NCBI GenBank assembly: GCA_964508765.1
Contig: CAZDVD010000004.1
Location: 70,707 to 134,706 of the forward strand
Direction of reading: 5' to 3'
Source of the DNA: JABMPR01 sp964508765
GTDB taxonomy: Bacteria; Fidelibacterota; UBA8477; JABMPR01
DNA: 64,000 nt
Under the pieces are notes generated by a model that was not told where the DNA came from, made no database searches, and saw only the letters and a list, made by a program, of their open reading frames with translations. Of the stretch, positions 34,653 through 43,943 are shown in pieces. The position numbers and the translations under genes are program-made. How positions within the stretch are numbered: the first letter of the stretch is position 1; each line of letters starts with the position of its first letter.

Positions 34653-36920
34653 TTAAATTTCTGCACTTATTCCAATGGTGGGCAAAATCCCAAAACCCTG
34701 GTTCTCCGAAACCTCACCCGTATTTGGATCAAAAGCGGGGGCAGAAGATGATTTGCGGTTATAAACATTCTGTACATCAATGTAAGTAATCAAACCCCAA
34801 CCGTTATTGGCCCAACGACGATCCAGACGCACATCGAGATTATGGTTTGCATCCAACCGGAGTGCATTATATGCCTCGGTCATCTGAACTCCTGAATCAT
34901 TGAGGGGTGTGTAGGGTCGACCAGAAGCATAGCGGAACTTGGCACTGAACTCCCATTTCTCATTGAATACATATCCACCACCCAGATTCATGATCCAGGT
35001 CTGATCAAAACTTCCTGGACGCTCAATACCATCCAGAGCCGTAAACATGGACTGGTTATAGCTCATACTGATAGTACCATAGTAGGGAACCTCAGACATT
35101 TTCTTCTGGACAAAGAATTCCAGTCCACGTGCCCAGCCTGTTCCTTCACTACTGAGAGGATCAACACCAAAGGATGCAAAACCTTCCGTTGAGCCACCAA
35201 AGCCAGCACCTGTATTCACCATAACGAGATAATCTCGAGTTAGACTTACTGGATACTTACGATACTGTTTCGTATATGCTTCCAGAGTGACTTTTGTATC
35301 TGAACGCCAGAGATACTCCAAACCCAGAACGAGTTGATCGGCCTGAATGGGATCAAGATCTCGGTTGCTCTCATTGGAGACCAACCAGATCGTGCTGGGG
35401 AATTGGTTATATCTCCCAATACTGGTTGATACGCTCACATCACCACTTAGCTTGTAGTTCATGGAAAAGCGGGGTGACAAAACTGGATCTGTATTTAAAA
35501 AGGTTGAGTGGTCTGCTCTTAGACCGGCTGTATAGTTAAATCGGAAAAAGCGCTGGGATAATTGAGTATAAACACCGGATTTATAACCCACCTTCGCATA
35601 CTCCTCTTCAATGCTCAAGGTACCAATACCCGGAACGTCATTTTGATTGAGAACCAGGTCTGAAGCAAAATCAACTCTACTCAATTTTGCTCCGGTACTG
35701 AGACGGAGTGATTTACTCAGCTTCCAGGTCAAATCTGATTTAAGGGCGGTCTGTCGGTCATAACTGGCATTGCTAAAAACGGGTGTTAGGTCGGCATTTC
35801 TCTGAAGAAAATCATATTCCACATTCACCTGACTCAGGCTTGTGGTAAAAAAACCAGAACTCATTAAATGTCTGTAATTGATACCGGCGACGAACTGCTG
35901 CTGGTCACTTCCCAATATCTGGCTATTTGAGTTGCGCTGTTCTTTGGTATCATTAAACCACTTCACATTATTCAGAGCTGCAATACCCAGGAAGGTAATC
36001 TGATCAGTCTGATTTAAATCGAAGGTGGCTTTTGTTAAAAAATCCCAGTATTCTGGTACGAAACCAAAACCTGCAGCTTTAAACAAAAAATCAAGATAGC
36101 TACGTCGTGCTGAGAAAAGAAAATTACCATTTTGGGGTAAGGCACCTTCCAGGTTGAATCCAAACTGGCTGGCTGAGATGGTTGTTTTTGAAGCGAGTTG
36201 GTCGCTGAGACCTTCACGAAGTGAGATGTCCAGGACAGAGCTGAGACGATCACCATATTTGGCAGTAAAGCCACCTGTGGAGAATGATGTTTCATCAACA
36301 AAATCCAGATTTACATAACTCTGCGGACCTCCACTGGCACCCTGAGTTCCAAAGTGATTGATGTTAGGTACTTCAATATTGTCAATAATATAGAGGTTTT
36401 CACTGGGGGCTCCACCACGAACAATGAGGTCATTCCGACCACCATCAGCCTGGGCAACACCAGGAAGAATAGAGATCGCACGAACGACATCTTCAAATCC
36501 ACCAGGAAGTCTTCTAATCTCTTCACTTGATTGGACCTGAGTGCTGGAGGGTGTATCGGGGCTTTTTGTGAAATATTCTGCAACTACAACTGTGGCTTCC
36601 AGCTCGAGAATGGTTTCCTGTAATTCAATATTGATAACAGCGGGTCTATTTGATTTTACCACGACATCACTCATGATACGTGATTTATAACCGATGTAAT
36701 CCACTCTCAAACGATATGTACCAACGGATACGGACTGGATATAAAAATTGCCATCAATATCTGTTGCTGATCCGCGGTTCGCGTCTTCTACAATGACATT
36801 TGCTCCAATAATAGGCTGTTGAGTCATTTCATCAATCACCTTACCCTGTATGGAACTGCTCCCCTGGCCAAAGAGGGTTGTAGCGCTTAATATGATGATA
36901 CTGAACAGTAGGTTTTTCAT
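34653..36920 (-). CDS. TonB-dependent receptor with CarboxypepD_reg-like N-terminus
   Basis: 755 residues from the ATG at 36920, where GGAG and a signal peptide (MKNLLFSIIILSATTLFGQ) agree; the frame stays open 29 codons further up. Residues about 20-105 are a CarboxypepD_reg-like domain (SIQGKVIDEMTQQPIIGANV; TYRLRVDYIGYKSRI), then a plug (GFEDVVRAISILPGVAQADG; DLIVRGGAPSENLYIIDNIE) and a 22-strand barrel ending FGILPTIGISAEI. No SusD partner is beside it, so the ligand may be a metal complex, peptide or small molecule. A MerR/B12-type regulator lies just downstream on the same strand, but no cobalamin riboswitch is evident. Confidence 0.9.
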   Translation of the reverse strand: MKNLLFSIIILSATTLFGQGSSSIQGKVIDEMTQQPIIGANVIVEDANRGSATDIDGNFYIQSVSVGTYRLRVDYIGYKSRIMSDVVVKSNRPAVINIELQETILELEATVVVAEYFTKSPDTPSSTQVQSSEEIRRLPGGFEDVVRAISILPGVAQADGGRNDLIVRGGAPSENLYIIDNIEVPNINHFGTQGASGGPQSYVNLDFVDETSFSTGGFTAKYGDRLSSVLDISLREGLSDQLASKTTISASQFGFNLEGALPQNGNFLFSARRSYLDFLFKAAGFGFVPEYWDFLTKATFDLNQTDQITFLGIAALNNVKWFNDTKEQRNSNSQILGSDQQQFVAGINYRHLMSSGFFTTSLSQVNVEYDFLQRNADLTPVFSNASYDRQTALKSDLTWKLSKSLRLSTGAKLSRVDFASDLVLNQNDVPGIGTLSIEEEYAKVGYKSGVYTQLSQRFFRFNYTAGLRADHSTFLNTDPVLSPRFSMNYKLSGDVSVSTSIGRYNQFPSTIWLVSNESNRDLDPIQADQLVLGLEYLWRSDTKVTLEAYTKQYRKYPVSLTRDYLVMVNTGAGFGGSTEGFASFGVDPLSSEGTGWARGLEFFVQKKMSEVPYYGTISMSYNQSMFTALDGIERPGSFDQTWIMNLGGGYVFNEKWEFSAKFRYASGRPYTPLNDSGVQMTEAYNALRLDANHNLDVRLDRRWANNGWGLITYIDVQNVYNRKSSSAPAFDPNTGEVSENQGFGILPTIGISAEI

Positions 36921-37155
36921 GGTAAATCTCCGATAATCAAGGTCAAATCTGTCATTTTTATTCTGCATACATGACGAATATAGACATGATTTATCCGAAC
37001 GCAACAAAAAAGAGCGTTATGCGCGTTTTGTTTTAACAACCACAAACGGGAACGCCCTGTTGCAGTTGTTTTCACGCCTTTTTGCTACTGCATGGATTGC
37101 GCGTTTTGTCTGTGTATCATAGATTATTGAAGAGAAGTGTACTTAATGGAGCTGC

Positions 37156-38400
37156 TTAAGCGCTTGTAGGCGCTTCAACTTTATAGATAAACACCAGTAG
37201 TCCAGCCGCAACCAAACTCAGACTAAGGGTATAGAGTGGAATGGTTCCGAATGATTCAACGATAAGACCGGCGACTGAAATGTATACAACGATAAAAGGT
37301 GCTACTGCTGTATCCAGAGCAGCGTAATACAGTTTTCGGTCTCCCAGTTCTCCAGCAAACTCATAAACAAAGACCATAAAGGAAGACTGACCAGCCCCAA
37401 ACCCCATGCCCACAAAGAGGAAGGCGAGGTAGGCCATCCATGGCTCTGTAGCCAGGATCGCTGTGAGACCTGCCAGGAAATGACCAATAAAGAATCCGCT
37501 GATGGCCATCTTGCGACCAAAGATGTCGCCAATATATCCAAACACAATGTTGAAGATGGCCTGGCCCACAACCAGAAAGAAGGTGAAGGTACCCGCTGAA
37601 CTCAGAGGCAAATCAAACCTGTTTTGTAAATCAACACCATAAAAAGCCAGGGGCATCATGGTCGCTGCTGCCAAGGCTCGGCTGAAAATATAATTACGGA
37701 AATTCCTGTCCTGAGTGTAGATCGTTTTTAAGCGTGTCCACCAGTGATCAACGAGTTCTTTCTTTGCTAACGGAGGATGAATAACCCTCATGAAGATGAA
37801 AAAGATATTCCCCACGAGTATGGCCAGGGTCATAATAAGAAAGGCCACGCCAAAATTGCTGGGGAAGCTTAAGGATTCTAGGGAAAGGACTTCTTTCAGA
37901 ACGTACCCTCCCACCATCCCAAGTATGGCATTCACTGTAAAGGTGATCCCGAAAAATCTTCCTCGACGACCTGCCACTGTCACAGAAGCTAAAAAATCAG
38001 CCCAAACGGGAACCAGAAACCCCACCCCCAATGACCAGATAACCCACAGTATCAAATAAACCATGATTCCGGTCTGGCCAACAAACTCAAAATAGTAGAA
38101 CGCCAGACCTATCAGAAATGCAATAGGAGCCATGGCAAAATGTAAACCCACATTGAGCTCTTTAATTCGCGTTGAACCACGAAAAAGATTAGCTGAGAGC
38201 AACTGGGGAAGGGCAACGAGTAAGATAAACCCTCCCGGTATCAAGCCAATGATGAAGGCAGAAGCGCCCATTTGGGCAAGAAACATGGGAATGACTGAAT
38301 TCATATTGTGAAAAGCCATAGCAAAGCCCCACAAACCCTCACCGCTTGCATTGAGAACCGTATTGCGTGTATGAATCTGTTGTGGGTTGGTACTCCTCAT
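37156..38400 (-). CDS. MFS transporter
   Basis: About 414 residues with 12 membrane segments in two halves. The loop 2-3 motif is weak, but the second-half counterpart GYIGDIFGRKMAISGFFIGH is clear. The N-terminus LWGFAMAFHNMNSVIPMFLA resembles MFS carriers of unknown substrate found near sugar genes. The open frame reaches a TTG at 38457; I chose the ATG at 38400, though neither has a good ribosome binding site. Divergent from the transaldolase-like gene 94 bases away. Confidence 0.82.
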   Translation of the reverse strand: MRSTNPQQIHTRNTVLNASGEGLWGFAMAFHNMNSVIPMFLAQMGASAFIIGLIPGGFILLVALPQLLSANLFRGSTRIKELNVGLHFAMAPIAFLIGLAFYYFEFVGQTGIMVYLILWVIWSLGVGFLVPVWADFLASVTVAGRRGRFFGITFTVNAILGMVGGYVLKEVLSLESLSFPSNFGVAFLIMTLAILVGNIFFIFMRVIHPPLAKKELVDHWWTRLKTIYTQDRNFRNYIFSRALAAATMMPLAFYGVDLQNRFDLPLSSAGTFTFFLVVGQAIFNIVFGYIGDIFGRKMAISGFFIGHFLAGLTAILATEPWMAYLAFLFVGMGFGAGQSSFMVFVYEFAGELGDRKLYYAALDTAVAPFIVVYISVAGLIVESFGTIPLYTLSLSLVAAGLLVFIYKVEAPTSA

Positions 38401-38493
38401 GCCTGGAATATAATCGGCACGGCGAATCAAATAATATTTTGATTTGATGCTCTGCAATGAAAGATTGGGACACGAAGCAAAAAAAGGAAAGAT

Positions 38494-39132
38494 ATGTCCA
38501 TCTTCATAGATTCAACAGATCTGACACATGTTAAAAAAGCGCTTGAGCAAGGATGGGTTAAGGGTATTACGACCAACCCGCTGCTTCTGGCTCAATCTAG
38601 TCTGGAAACCTCCGCATTGCTCAAGGCACTCAAGCAGCTGAGTGATGGACCCATTTTTTACCAACTAACATCAAACTCCTTTGACTCATCTATTACAGAA
38701 GCCCATCAAGCCCTGGATATCCTTGAAAAACAGTTGGTGGTTAAATTGCCACCCACCGATCTGGGCTTTCGATTGTGTGCAGAGTTGTCATCCCGAATGG
38801 TCTGCTGTCCCACAGCTATCTACGCACCCGCTCAAGCCCTGGTTGCCCGTGAGGCTGGCGCTCAGTATCTGGCTGTTTATGTTAATCGCGCGACTCGCCT
38901 CATGGGTGATGGAATCAAATTGATTGAGGATATTGCTGTGATTTTAGAGGGTAGCTCAACCCGGCTTCTCGCTGCCAGTCTGAAATCATCAGAAGAAACC
39001 AGCCAGGCATTTGCCGCTGGAGCAGATGATTTGACGCTGCCCTATCAAACCCTCCTGGAAATGACAAAGCATCCTCTGAGCGAGGAGGCCATTAAGCAGT
39101 TCCAAAGTAAGGGTACCGGTATAGTCGGATAG
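38494..39132 (+). CDS. transaldolase-like aldolase (FSA/TalC type)
   Basis: 212 residues, short transaldolase type. GWVKGITTNPLLLAQS is the family start motif; the Schiff-base lysine is in LVVKLPPTDLG (about residue 88); AGAQYLAVYVNRATRLMGDG and ASLKSSEETSQAFAAGADDL and LTLPYQTL are strands 6-8. Length and motif order resemble fructose-6-phosphate aldolase or MipB rather than full transaldolase. It carries out aldol cleavage or transfer on sugar phosphates. AAAGGAAAG precedes the ATG. Confidence 0.86.
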   Translation: MSIFIDSTDLTHVKKALEQGWVKGITTNPLLLAQSSLETSALLKALKQLSDGPIFYQLTSNSFDSSITEAHQALDILEKQLVVKLPPTDLGFRLCAELSSRMVCCPTAIYAPAQALVAREAGAQYLAVYVNRATRLMGDGIKLIEDIAVILEGSSTRLLAASLKSSEETSQAFAAGADDLTLPYQTLLEMTKHPLSEEAIKQFQSKGTGIVG

Positions 39133-39153
39133 GTTCTTAGCCGGTAGTGGCAG

Positions 39154-39173
39154 GGTCGGATTGCAATCCGACC
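39154..39173. repeat. 20-bp perfect palindrome between convergent genes
   Basis: GGTCGGATTGCAATCCGACC lies 22 bases after the transaldolase stop and 32 bases from the stop of the opposite gene. It could act as a bidirectional terminator hairpin, though no T-run follows; it may also be a REP-like repeat. Confidence 0.55.
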
Positions 39174-39204
39174 TTACATCTGATAGTTCGCCACAAATCC
39201 TTAC

Positions 39205-40065
39205 CTAAACCAGGCCTAATAGGATAGAACGATACTTGCTCTCTGCATCATCAGAGCGGCTCACAAGAAGAATGGGCACACGGGCTCCAACAATGACTCC
39301 TCCAATTTTGCAACCCCCCAAAACGGAGAGCCCTTTCACAAGATGATTGGCTGCTGTCGTATTGGGCATAAGGAAGACATCGATCTCCCCCGATATTTCA
39401 GAATCCAGACCTTTTTTCATGGCTGCCTTTTTGGAGAGAGCGACGTCTGGTGCAATGGGTCCTTCGATAGAAACCCTTTTTGATAAGTTCTTAACCACAT
39501 TCTGAGCGACAACCGTCTCAGGAATTTTATCACTCACATTCTCCACGAGAGTCATCATTCCAAAACGCGGGTCATCAATACCAAGTTGCTTCAAGTATTG
39601 AGTGTTATTTACTATCATTTGTTCAAAAACATGCTCATCGAGATGAAGATTTATACCGCCGTCACTAATGAAGAGAAGCTTGTGATAATAGGGAGATTCG
39701 ATGACAGCAATATGGTTCAGCAGTTCACCCTGACGTAAACCTGTCTCCTTATCTAGGATGGCCCTTAACAATTCACCTGTCTGAATCCTGCCCTTCATCA
39801 ACAGATCAGCCCGGCCAGCATGAATGTGCTTGATTGCATCATCAGCTGGATTTTGACTATCTACGATTTCAAAAGCTGCTACATCCGGTGGAATAAGTGA
39901 TTCAATTTTTCGGGCATCCCCAAATAGTATGAATTGAGCAAGACCTTCTTCCTGGGCGCGTGTGGCTACTTGAATGAGTACTGGATCTTCAGCAGCAACA
40001 ACAGCAACCCGCTTAGGTGTGGCGTCTTTGACTAATTGATGAAGTTCTTGGAAACTGGATATCAT
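39205..40065 (-). CDS. phosphate acyltransferase (PTA/PTB family, phosphate butyryltransferase-like)
   Basis: 286 residues from the ATG at 40065. KRVAVVAAEDPVLIQVATRA, DLLMKGRIQTGELLRAILDK, GLRQGELLNHIAVIESPYYH and the end KIGGVIVGARVPILLVSRSD, DDAESKYRSILLGL match PTB rather than the longer Pta. It would interconvert acyl-CoA and acyl phosphate. No butyrate kinase adjoins it, so the acyl group is uncertain. The frame extends to a TTG at 40113 inside repeat-like DNA (TTGAGCTTGTTGAGA), so the internal ATG is preferred. Confidence 0.82.
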   Translation of the reverse strand: MISSFQELHQLVKDATPKRVAVVAAEDPVLIQVATRAQEEGLAQFILFGDARKIESLIPPDVAAFEIVDSQNPADDAIKHIHAGRADLLMKGRIQTGELLRAILDKETGLRQGELLNHIAVIESPYYHKLLFISDGGINLHLDEHVFEQMIVNNTQYLKQLGIDDPRFGMMTLVENVSDKIPETVVAQNVVKNLSKRVSIEGPIAPDVALSKKAAMKKGLDSEISGEIDVFLMPNTTAANHLVKGLSVLGGCKIGGVIVGARVPILLVSRSDDAESKYRSILLGLV

Positions 40066-40164
40066 ATTTCGTTGCGTGTGTTGTGTATGAGCCGAAGATC
40101 TCAACAAGCTCAATTATCGGCCAAATCTGAACATTGAGCTTGTCGAAATATCTGATTCTATAAA

Positions 40165-40749
40165 TTATTCTCCCAGAAAGGAGCGAATACCAAATTTTAT
40201 GAGCAGTTGCTGAGTATCGATATCGTTGACATCAGTACCTTTTTCGAAATTGTACTCTGCCTCAACTGTGAGACCCACATTTTTTGCGAGATTTAATAAG
40301 AGACCAGCACTGGCAACCAGACCGAGCTCAGATTCATCCCTGAAAATTTCATCATCATTATAGAGAGTTTTATTCACGAGGTAGTTTGCACCCCCTTTGA
40401 TAAAGGGGGTTAGTTCGCTATTTTTTCCACCGAAAAAGAAATATACCCTTGGTCCAAGTGACAGGGTGACATTTTCAAGAACATTGGGATCGTCCTCATC
40501 ACCGCTTTCATCCATTTCCTTTCCATAGCCCAGATCAATTCCAGCTGCAAACTGGGGAAACAAAAATAAAGCGATATCAGAATTGATGCCCCATACTGAG
40601 GATCTCAAGTCCTCACTCAGATCCGTTTGATAAGATCCTGTTCCTGAGATCATAATAGTTCCAGAGCCCCGGGATGTTGAATAGCTTGATTGAGCAAACG
40701 CTGCGGTGGCGAATGTCAAAACAGTGAGTGTCATAAAGATTTTTTTCAT
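40165..40749 (-). CDS. small outer-membrane beta-barrel protein
   Basis: 194 residues from the ATG at 40749, behind AAGGAG. A signal peptide (MKKIFMTLTVLTFATAAFAQ) precedes alternating hydrophobic strands typical of an OmpX/OmpW-size barrel: GTIMISGTGSYQTD, LFPQFAAGIDLGYG, TLSLGPRVYFFFGG, LTPFIKGGANYLV and a final LLIKFGIRSFLGE. About 8-10 strands are likely. Acidic periplasm- or surface-facing loops (EMDESGDEDDPN). Function unknown; possibly structural or a small pore. Confidence 0.75.
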   Translation of the reverse strand: MKKIFMTLTVLTFATAAFAQSSYSTSRGSGTIMISGTGSYQTDLSEDLRSSVWGINSDIALFLFPQFAAGIDLGYGKEMDESGDEDDPNVLENVTLSLGPRVYFFFGGKNSELTPFIKGGANYLVNKTLYNDDEIFRDESELGLVASAGLLLNLAKNVGLTVEAEYNFEKGTDVNDIDTQQLLIKFGIRSFLGE

Positions 40750-40861
40750 ATTTTTCTCCTTCATTAACCAGTACTAATTAAAATCCACAAAAAGTAGCCT
40801 GTCTTCAATGTTTATATGTGATGGTGATCATTTTTTATCTGAGTTGTGATTTCAAACACAA

Positions 40862-41203
40862 TTAGTCCCAATTCTCACTTCTGAACTTGTTTATGCGCAC
40901 ATCCGTTCTGGTGAGCAAGCCTTCCTTGAGCATGGGCTCGATTTGATCAACAAAACTGTCAATTTTTGGAATCCTTCCAACAAACTCCAGCAGAAGAGGT
41001 AAATTATCGGACATGCGGAGGATTTTCATTGAATGAATCTCACCATGTGCGCCAAAACCTTCTCTACCCCGAATGACAGTGCCGCCAGATAATCCATTCT
41101 CCAGAGCTATTTCCAGAAGGAGCTCATATAAAGCGCGACCCTCATATTTATCATCCTCTCCAATAAATATGCACAACTTTTGTCCGGTATAATCTTCATT
41201 CAT
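40862..41203 (-). CDS. DUF190 protein
   Basis: 113 residues, one DUF190 domain: GQKLCIFIGEDDKYEGRALY, LLEIALENGLSGGTVIRGRE, GFGAHGEIHSMKILRMSDNL and PLLLEFVGRIPKIDSFVDQI. DUF190 is a ferredoxin-like, PII-like fold that very often neighbours crcB, pointing to a regulatory role in fluoride export. It is a paralogue of the N-terminal domain of the gene 157 bases upstream. Confidence 0.88.
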   Translation of the reverse strand: MNEDYTGQKLCIFIGEDDKYEGRALYELLLEIALENGLSGGTVIRGREGFGAHGEIHSMKILRMSDNLPLLLEFVGRIPKIDSFVDQIEPMLKEGLLTRTDVRINKFRSENWD

Positions 41204-41360
41204 GATGTTCCCTGCAAACTCTAAAAAGGTTCAAAAAACTTCACAACAATTTGCACGAATGATACGAATCTAAAACAATAAATCAAATTACTTCATTGGT
41301 TTCTTTAGATTTTTTGTAGAACAAGGGAATTGTATATCAAAGATTGTTTTTTGTGTTTAA

Positions 41361-42575
41361 TCACTTTTTAAATAGCTCTGAAAAATAATTTTTCATATCT
41401 TCTTCTTTGTTATCCTTATCCTGAATCTTCTGGTCTTTACTGGCACTTTCACCCTGTTCATCCCCCGATGAATCAACCGGCTCTTTATCCGAAGTTGTTT
41501 TACCCACAGAATCTATATCTGTGTCAACCATACTGGCCCCGCCGACCTCTTTAAGCATATCGTCAAAAGTGCTTTCAAATTTCTCGTTACGCTCATCAAA
41601 TAACTTGTCAATATCTTCTTCTGTCTTCGGTTCTGCAGATTCAGTTCCATTAGATTTATCCTCCACGGTTCCGTGTGAGTCATCCATTTCGAACTTGTCC
41701 GCACTACTTTCTTCAGCCTGCGTTTCACTCATATCTGTCAATTGGTATACTGGATCGTCTTCATTAGGTCCTTCATCAGGTCCTTCATCAATAAATGAAT
41801 CTCTTTCAGCATCAGGAGCATCATTCACAGCATTTTCTTGGATATGATTGTCATCCATCGAAGTATCTGGTTCGTCCTCATCTCCCTCCGCTCCAACAAA
41901 TGAATCCCCTGCAACGGGGGGATCAGGAACCTCTTTTACTTCATCTTCACGAATGCTCTCTGGGTCTGTATCCAAAGATTCAAAGGCAGGGCTGGAATTG
42001 TCGTCGTCATCCTCAAATGAAGGAATCTCGATATGAGGTTCAGCGGTATCAACCTCGTCTTCCTCTGTCGTCTGATCCTGATCCAGTTCAAGAAATTCAG
42101 ATTCACTTTTTTTATCTTTATCCACCTTAAATTCCTGGCCTGGTGGGTGTGAGTCGGGGATGTCTGCCCCTTCAACATCTTCATCAAATATTTGTGATTG
42201 ATCCTCGTTTTCCTGGTCTTGAAAATCGGTAGTGTCTTCATCGGTTGAGTTGAATTTGGTGATCCGGACATCTGTTCTGGTAAAAAGCCCATCTTTTATC
42301 ATCGGTTGAATACGTTCGATATATCTATCAATTCTATTCGTCATGCCCTGAAATTCCAAAACCACAGGTAAGTTTTCAGAGGACCTAAGGATCTTTAGCC
42401 TGGTGGATTCATCCTGAGCTCCAAAAAAACCTTTATCCCCTATGGTGACAGTGCCACCTGACAAACGGCTATTGAAGGCAATCTCTAAAAGCAGTTCATA
42501 AAGAACGATGCCTTCATACTTATCGTTTTTACTGATAAAAATACAGAGCTTCTCGCCTGGGTAATCTTCATGCAT
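41361..42575 (-). CDS. DUF190 protein with very long acidic tail
   Basis: 404 residues. Residues 1-110 are a DUF190 domain close to the neighbouring gene's (GEKLCIFISKNDKYEGIVLY; SGGTVTIGDKGFFGAQDEST). Residues about 111-390 are Asp/Glu/Ser-rich, without hydrophobic core, so disordered (for instance SFEDDDDNSSPAFESLDTDP), and the last 15 (EDMKNYFSELFKK) form a short amphipathic helix. Normal DUF190 proteins are about 110 residues. The tail could buffer cations or bind a partner. It lies 18 bases after crcB and is surely in the same operon. Confidence 0.82.
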   Translation of the reverse strand: MHEDYPGEKLCIFISKNDKYEGIVLYELLLEIAFNSRLSGGTVTIGDKGFFGAQDESTRLKILRSSENLPVVLEFQGMTNRIDRYIERIQPMIKDGLFTRTDVRITKFNSTDEDTTDFQDQENEDQSQIFDEDVEGADIPDSHPPGQEFKVDKDKKSESEFLELDQDQTTEEDEVDTAEPHIEIPSFEDDDDNSSPAFESLDTDPESIREDEVKEVPDPPVAGDSFVGAEGDEDEPDTSMDDNHIQENAVNDAPDAERDSFIDEGPDEGPNEDDPVYQLTDMSETQAEESSADKFEMDDSHGTVEDKSNGTESAEPKTEEDIDKLFDERNEKFESTFDDMLKEVGGASMVDTDIDSVGKTTSDKEPVDSSGDEQGESASKDQKIQDKDNKEEDMKNYFSELFKK

Positions 42576-42593
42576 ATTTGAATTCCATTTTCA

Positions 42594-42974
42594 TCACCAC
42601 AACTTAGCGATACTAACCCCAGCCCACACGGCAATAAGTGTCCCAACAATATTGGCAAGAATATTCAAACCAGCAAACATCCACTCTCCATTTCGCATGA
42701 GATTGAGTGTCTCTAAAGAGAAGGTTGAATAGGTGGTAAACGCACCTAGCACACCAACTAGGAGAAACAATCTCATCTCCTGATTTACAATCATCTTTTC
42801 CAGAAAAAGCGTGGCAAAGAGTCCCAGAACAAAACTACCCAACAGGTTAACAGATAAGGTCCCCAGGGGGAATCTGTCGCTCAATTTCTGAGCCAGACCA
42901 CTGATCCAATAACGTCCGACAGCACCCAAAAATCCACCCAGGCCAATAGCAATAATTTTACTCATATCCATCAT
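42594..42974 (-). CDS. crcB: CrcB/Fluc fluoride channel
   Basis: 126 residues, four membrane helices. GGFLGAVGRYWISG, LGTLSVNLLGSFVLGLFATL and GVLGAFTTYSTFSLETLNLM carry the conserved G-A-x-x-R-Y, N-x-x-G-S-F and T-T-x-S-T-F-S signatures of Fluc channels, which export fluoride as antiparallel dimers. GGAG lies seven bases before the ATG at 42974; a start at 42992 would overlap the CPBP gene. Followed by two DUF190 genes. I found no fluoride riboswitch upstream. Confidence 0.93.
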   Translation of the reverse strand: MMDMSKIIAIGLGGFLGAVGRYWISGLAQKLSDRFPLGTLSVNLLGSFVLGLFATLFLEKMIVNQEMRLFLLVGVLGAFTTYSTFSLETLNLMRNGEWMFAGLNILANIVGTLIAVWAGVSIAKLW

Positions 42975-42975
42975 T

Positions 42976-43830
42976 TTATTGCTCCACTTCATGGGGCAGT
43001 GGAATCAAGTAGACTTCCTCACAGACCACGGGTTTCATACTTTTAAAATATAACCATCCCGCGCTGAAGAGCACCACCGAGACAATAATCCAGGTAAGCC
43101 CCAGGTCACCCAGTGTGGATGCTTCTTCATCCAACCCCAAAAACAGACCGGAAAATGCTGAAAGATTAAACAGGGCATGGGTTAGCATGGGAATCAGAAT
43201 ATTGCCTGTCTTCGCCATAAGCCAGGCCAACAAAACACCCAAGGCGAGGAGCTCTAACATCGCTGGCAAATAAAACAGGTAGCCCACATGGAAGAGGGCA
43301 AAAATGACGGTGGGAATCACCATAGATGGTATGAGTGATCCAAAATGATAAAACAAGCTTTGCTGAAGCAGTCCCCTGAAAAGGAATTCTTCAACAATCG
43401 GGGCAACCAGGATTGCTGCAGAAATCAGCACAATATTGGCAAGAATACCCCCATCAAAGAGTGTTTCGTCCAAAGCCCGTAAAAAGTCTGGTACAGGGAA
43501 ATATGGTAAAATAAGGACCTCAAATACAGAAACCAGACCAATGATTCCACCAATAAATAATACCGACATGGCCACAGTCACTGGAGACACCTTATGGAAG
43601 GGAAGCACATCAAAAAAGCCAAGCTTACGCTGGTTTAATATGAACAGGGGTGGAACCAGAATAGCGATTTCACTAAAGAGCATGACGAGTCGATCAAGGA
43701 GTTCATTGTTCTCAATTCCGGAAATCATACTCTGGAGGCTCAGGCCAACAAATAAACCTAGAAACATACTTGCAGCCACCATGAGGTAGGCTTCTCGCGT
43801 ACTAAAAATATGGAATGAAAATCGTTTCAA
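42976..43830 (-). CDS. CPBP-family intramembrane metalloprotease
   Basis: 284 residues, about eight membrane segments. The CPBP (CAAX protease and bacteriocin-processing) motifs are complete: EEFLFRGLLQQ (E-E-x-x-x-R), FALFHVGYLF (F-x-x-x-H) and HALFNLSAF (H-x-x-x-N). These metal-liganding residues are intact, so it is probably active. The best start is a TTG at 43830; support is weak. It ends two bases from the crcB start, so it may be in the same operon. Confidence 0.85.
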   Translation of the reverse strand: MKRFSFHIFSTREAYLMVAASMFLGLFVGLSLQSMISGIENNELLDRLVMLFSEIAILVPPLFILNQRKLGFFDVLPFHKVSPVTVAMSVLFIGGIIGLVSVFEVLILPYFPVPDFLRALDETLFDGGILANIVLISAAILVAPIVEEFLFRGLLQQSLFYHFGSLIPSMVIPTVIFALFHVGYLFYLPAMLELLALGVLLAWLMAKTGNILIPMLTHALFNLSAFSGLFLGLDEEASTLGDLGLTWIIVSVVLFSAGWLYFKSMKPVVCEEVYLIPLPHEVEQ

Positions 43831-43869
43831 TCAACGCCATCTTTTCTAAGAGTTATTTGCTTCTAGAAA

Positions 43870-43920
43870 CAAAAACGGGGCGAAAATAAAAGTTGAGATT
43901 ACAACCATCACTTTCACCCC
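43870..43920 (-). terminator. rho-independent terminator after rplI
   Basis: On minus, GGGGTGAAA...TTTTCGCCCC (one G-T pair) forms a long stem followed by GTTTTTG, just downstream of rplI. It probably ends the ribosomal-protein transcript. Confidence 0.55.
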
Positions 43921-43943
43921 ATGAGAATTGTCAGTGAGTCAGG

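Noticed and set aside
41521..42130. Several plus-strand open frames opposite the acidic DUF190 tail
   Set aside because: Low-complexity Ser/Leu-rich mirror images of the Asp/Glu-rich tail; no start signals.
42976..43870. Possible fluoride riboswitch before CPBP/crcB
   Set aside because: Only a GATGGCGTT fragment resembles the consensus; the rest of the aptamer is missing.
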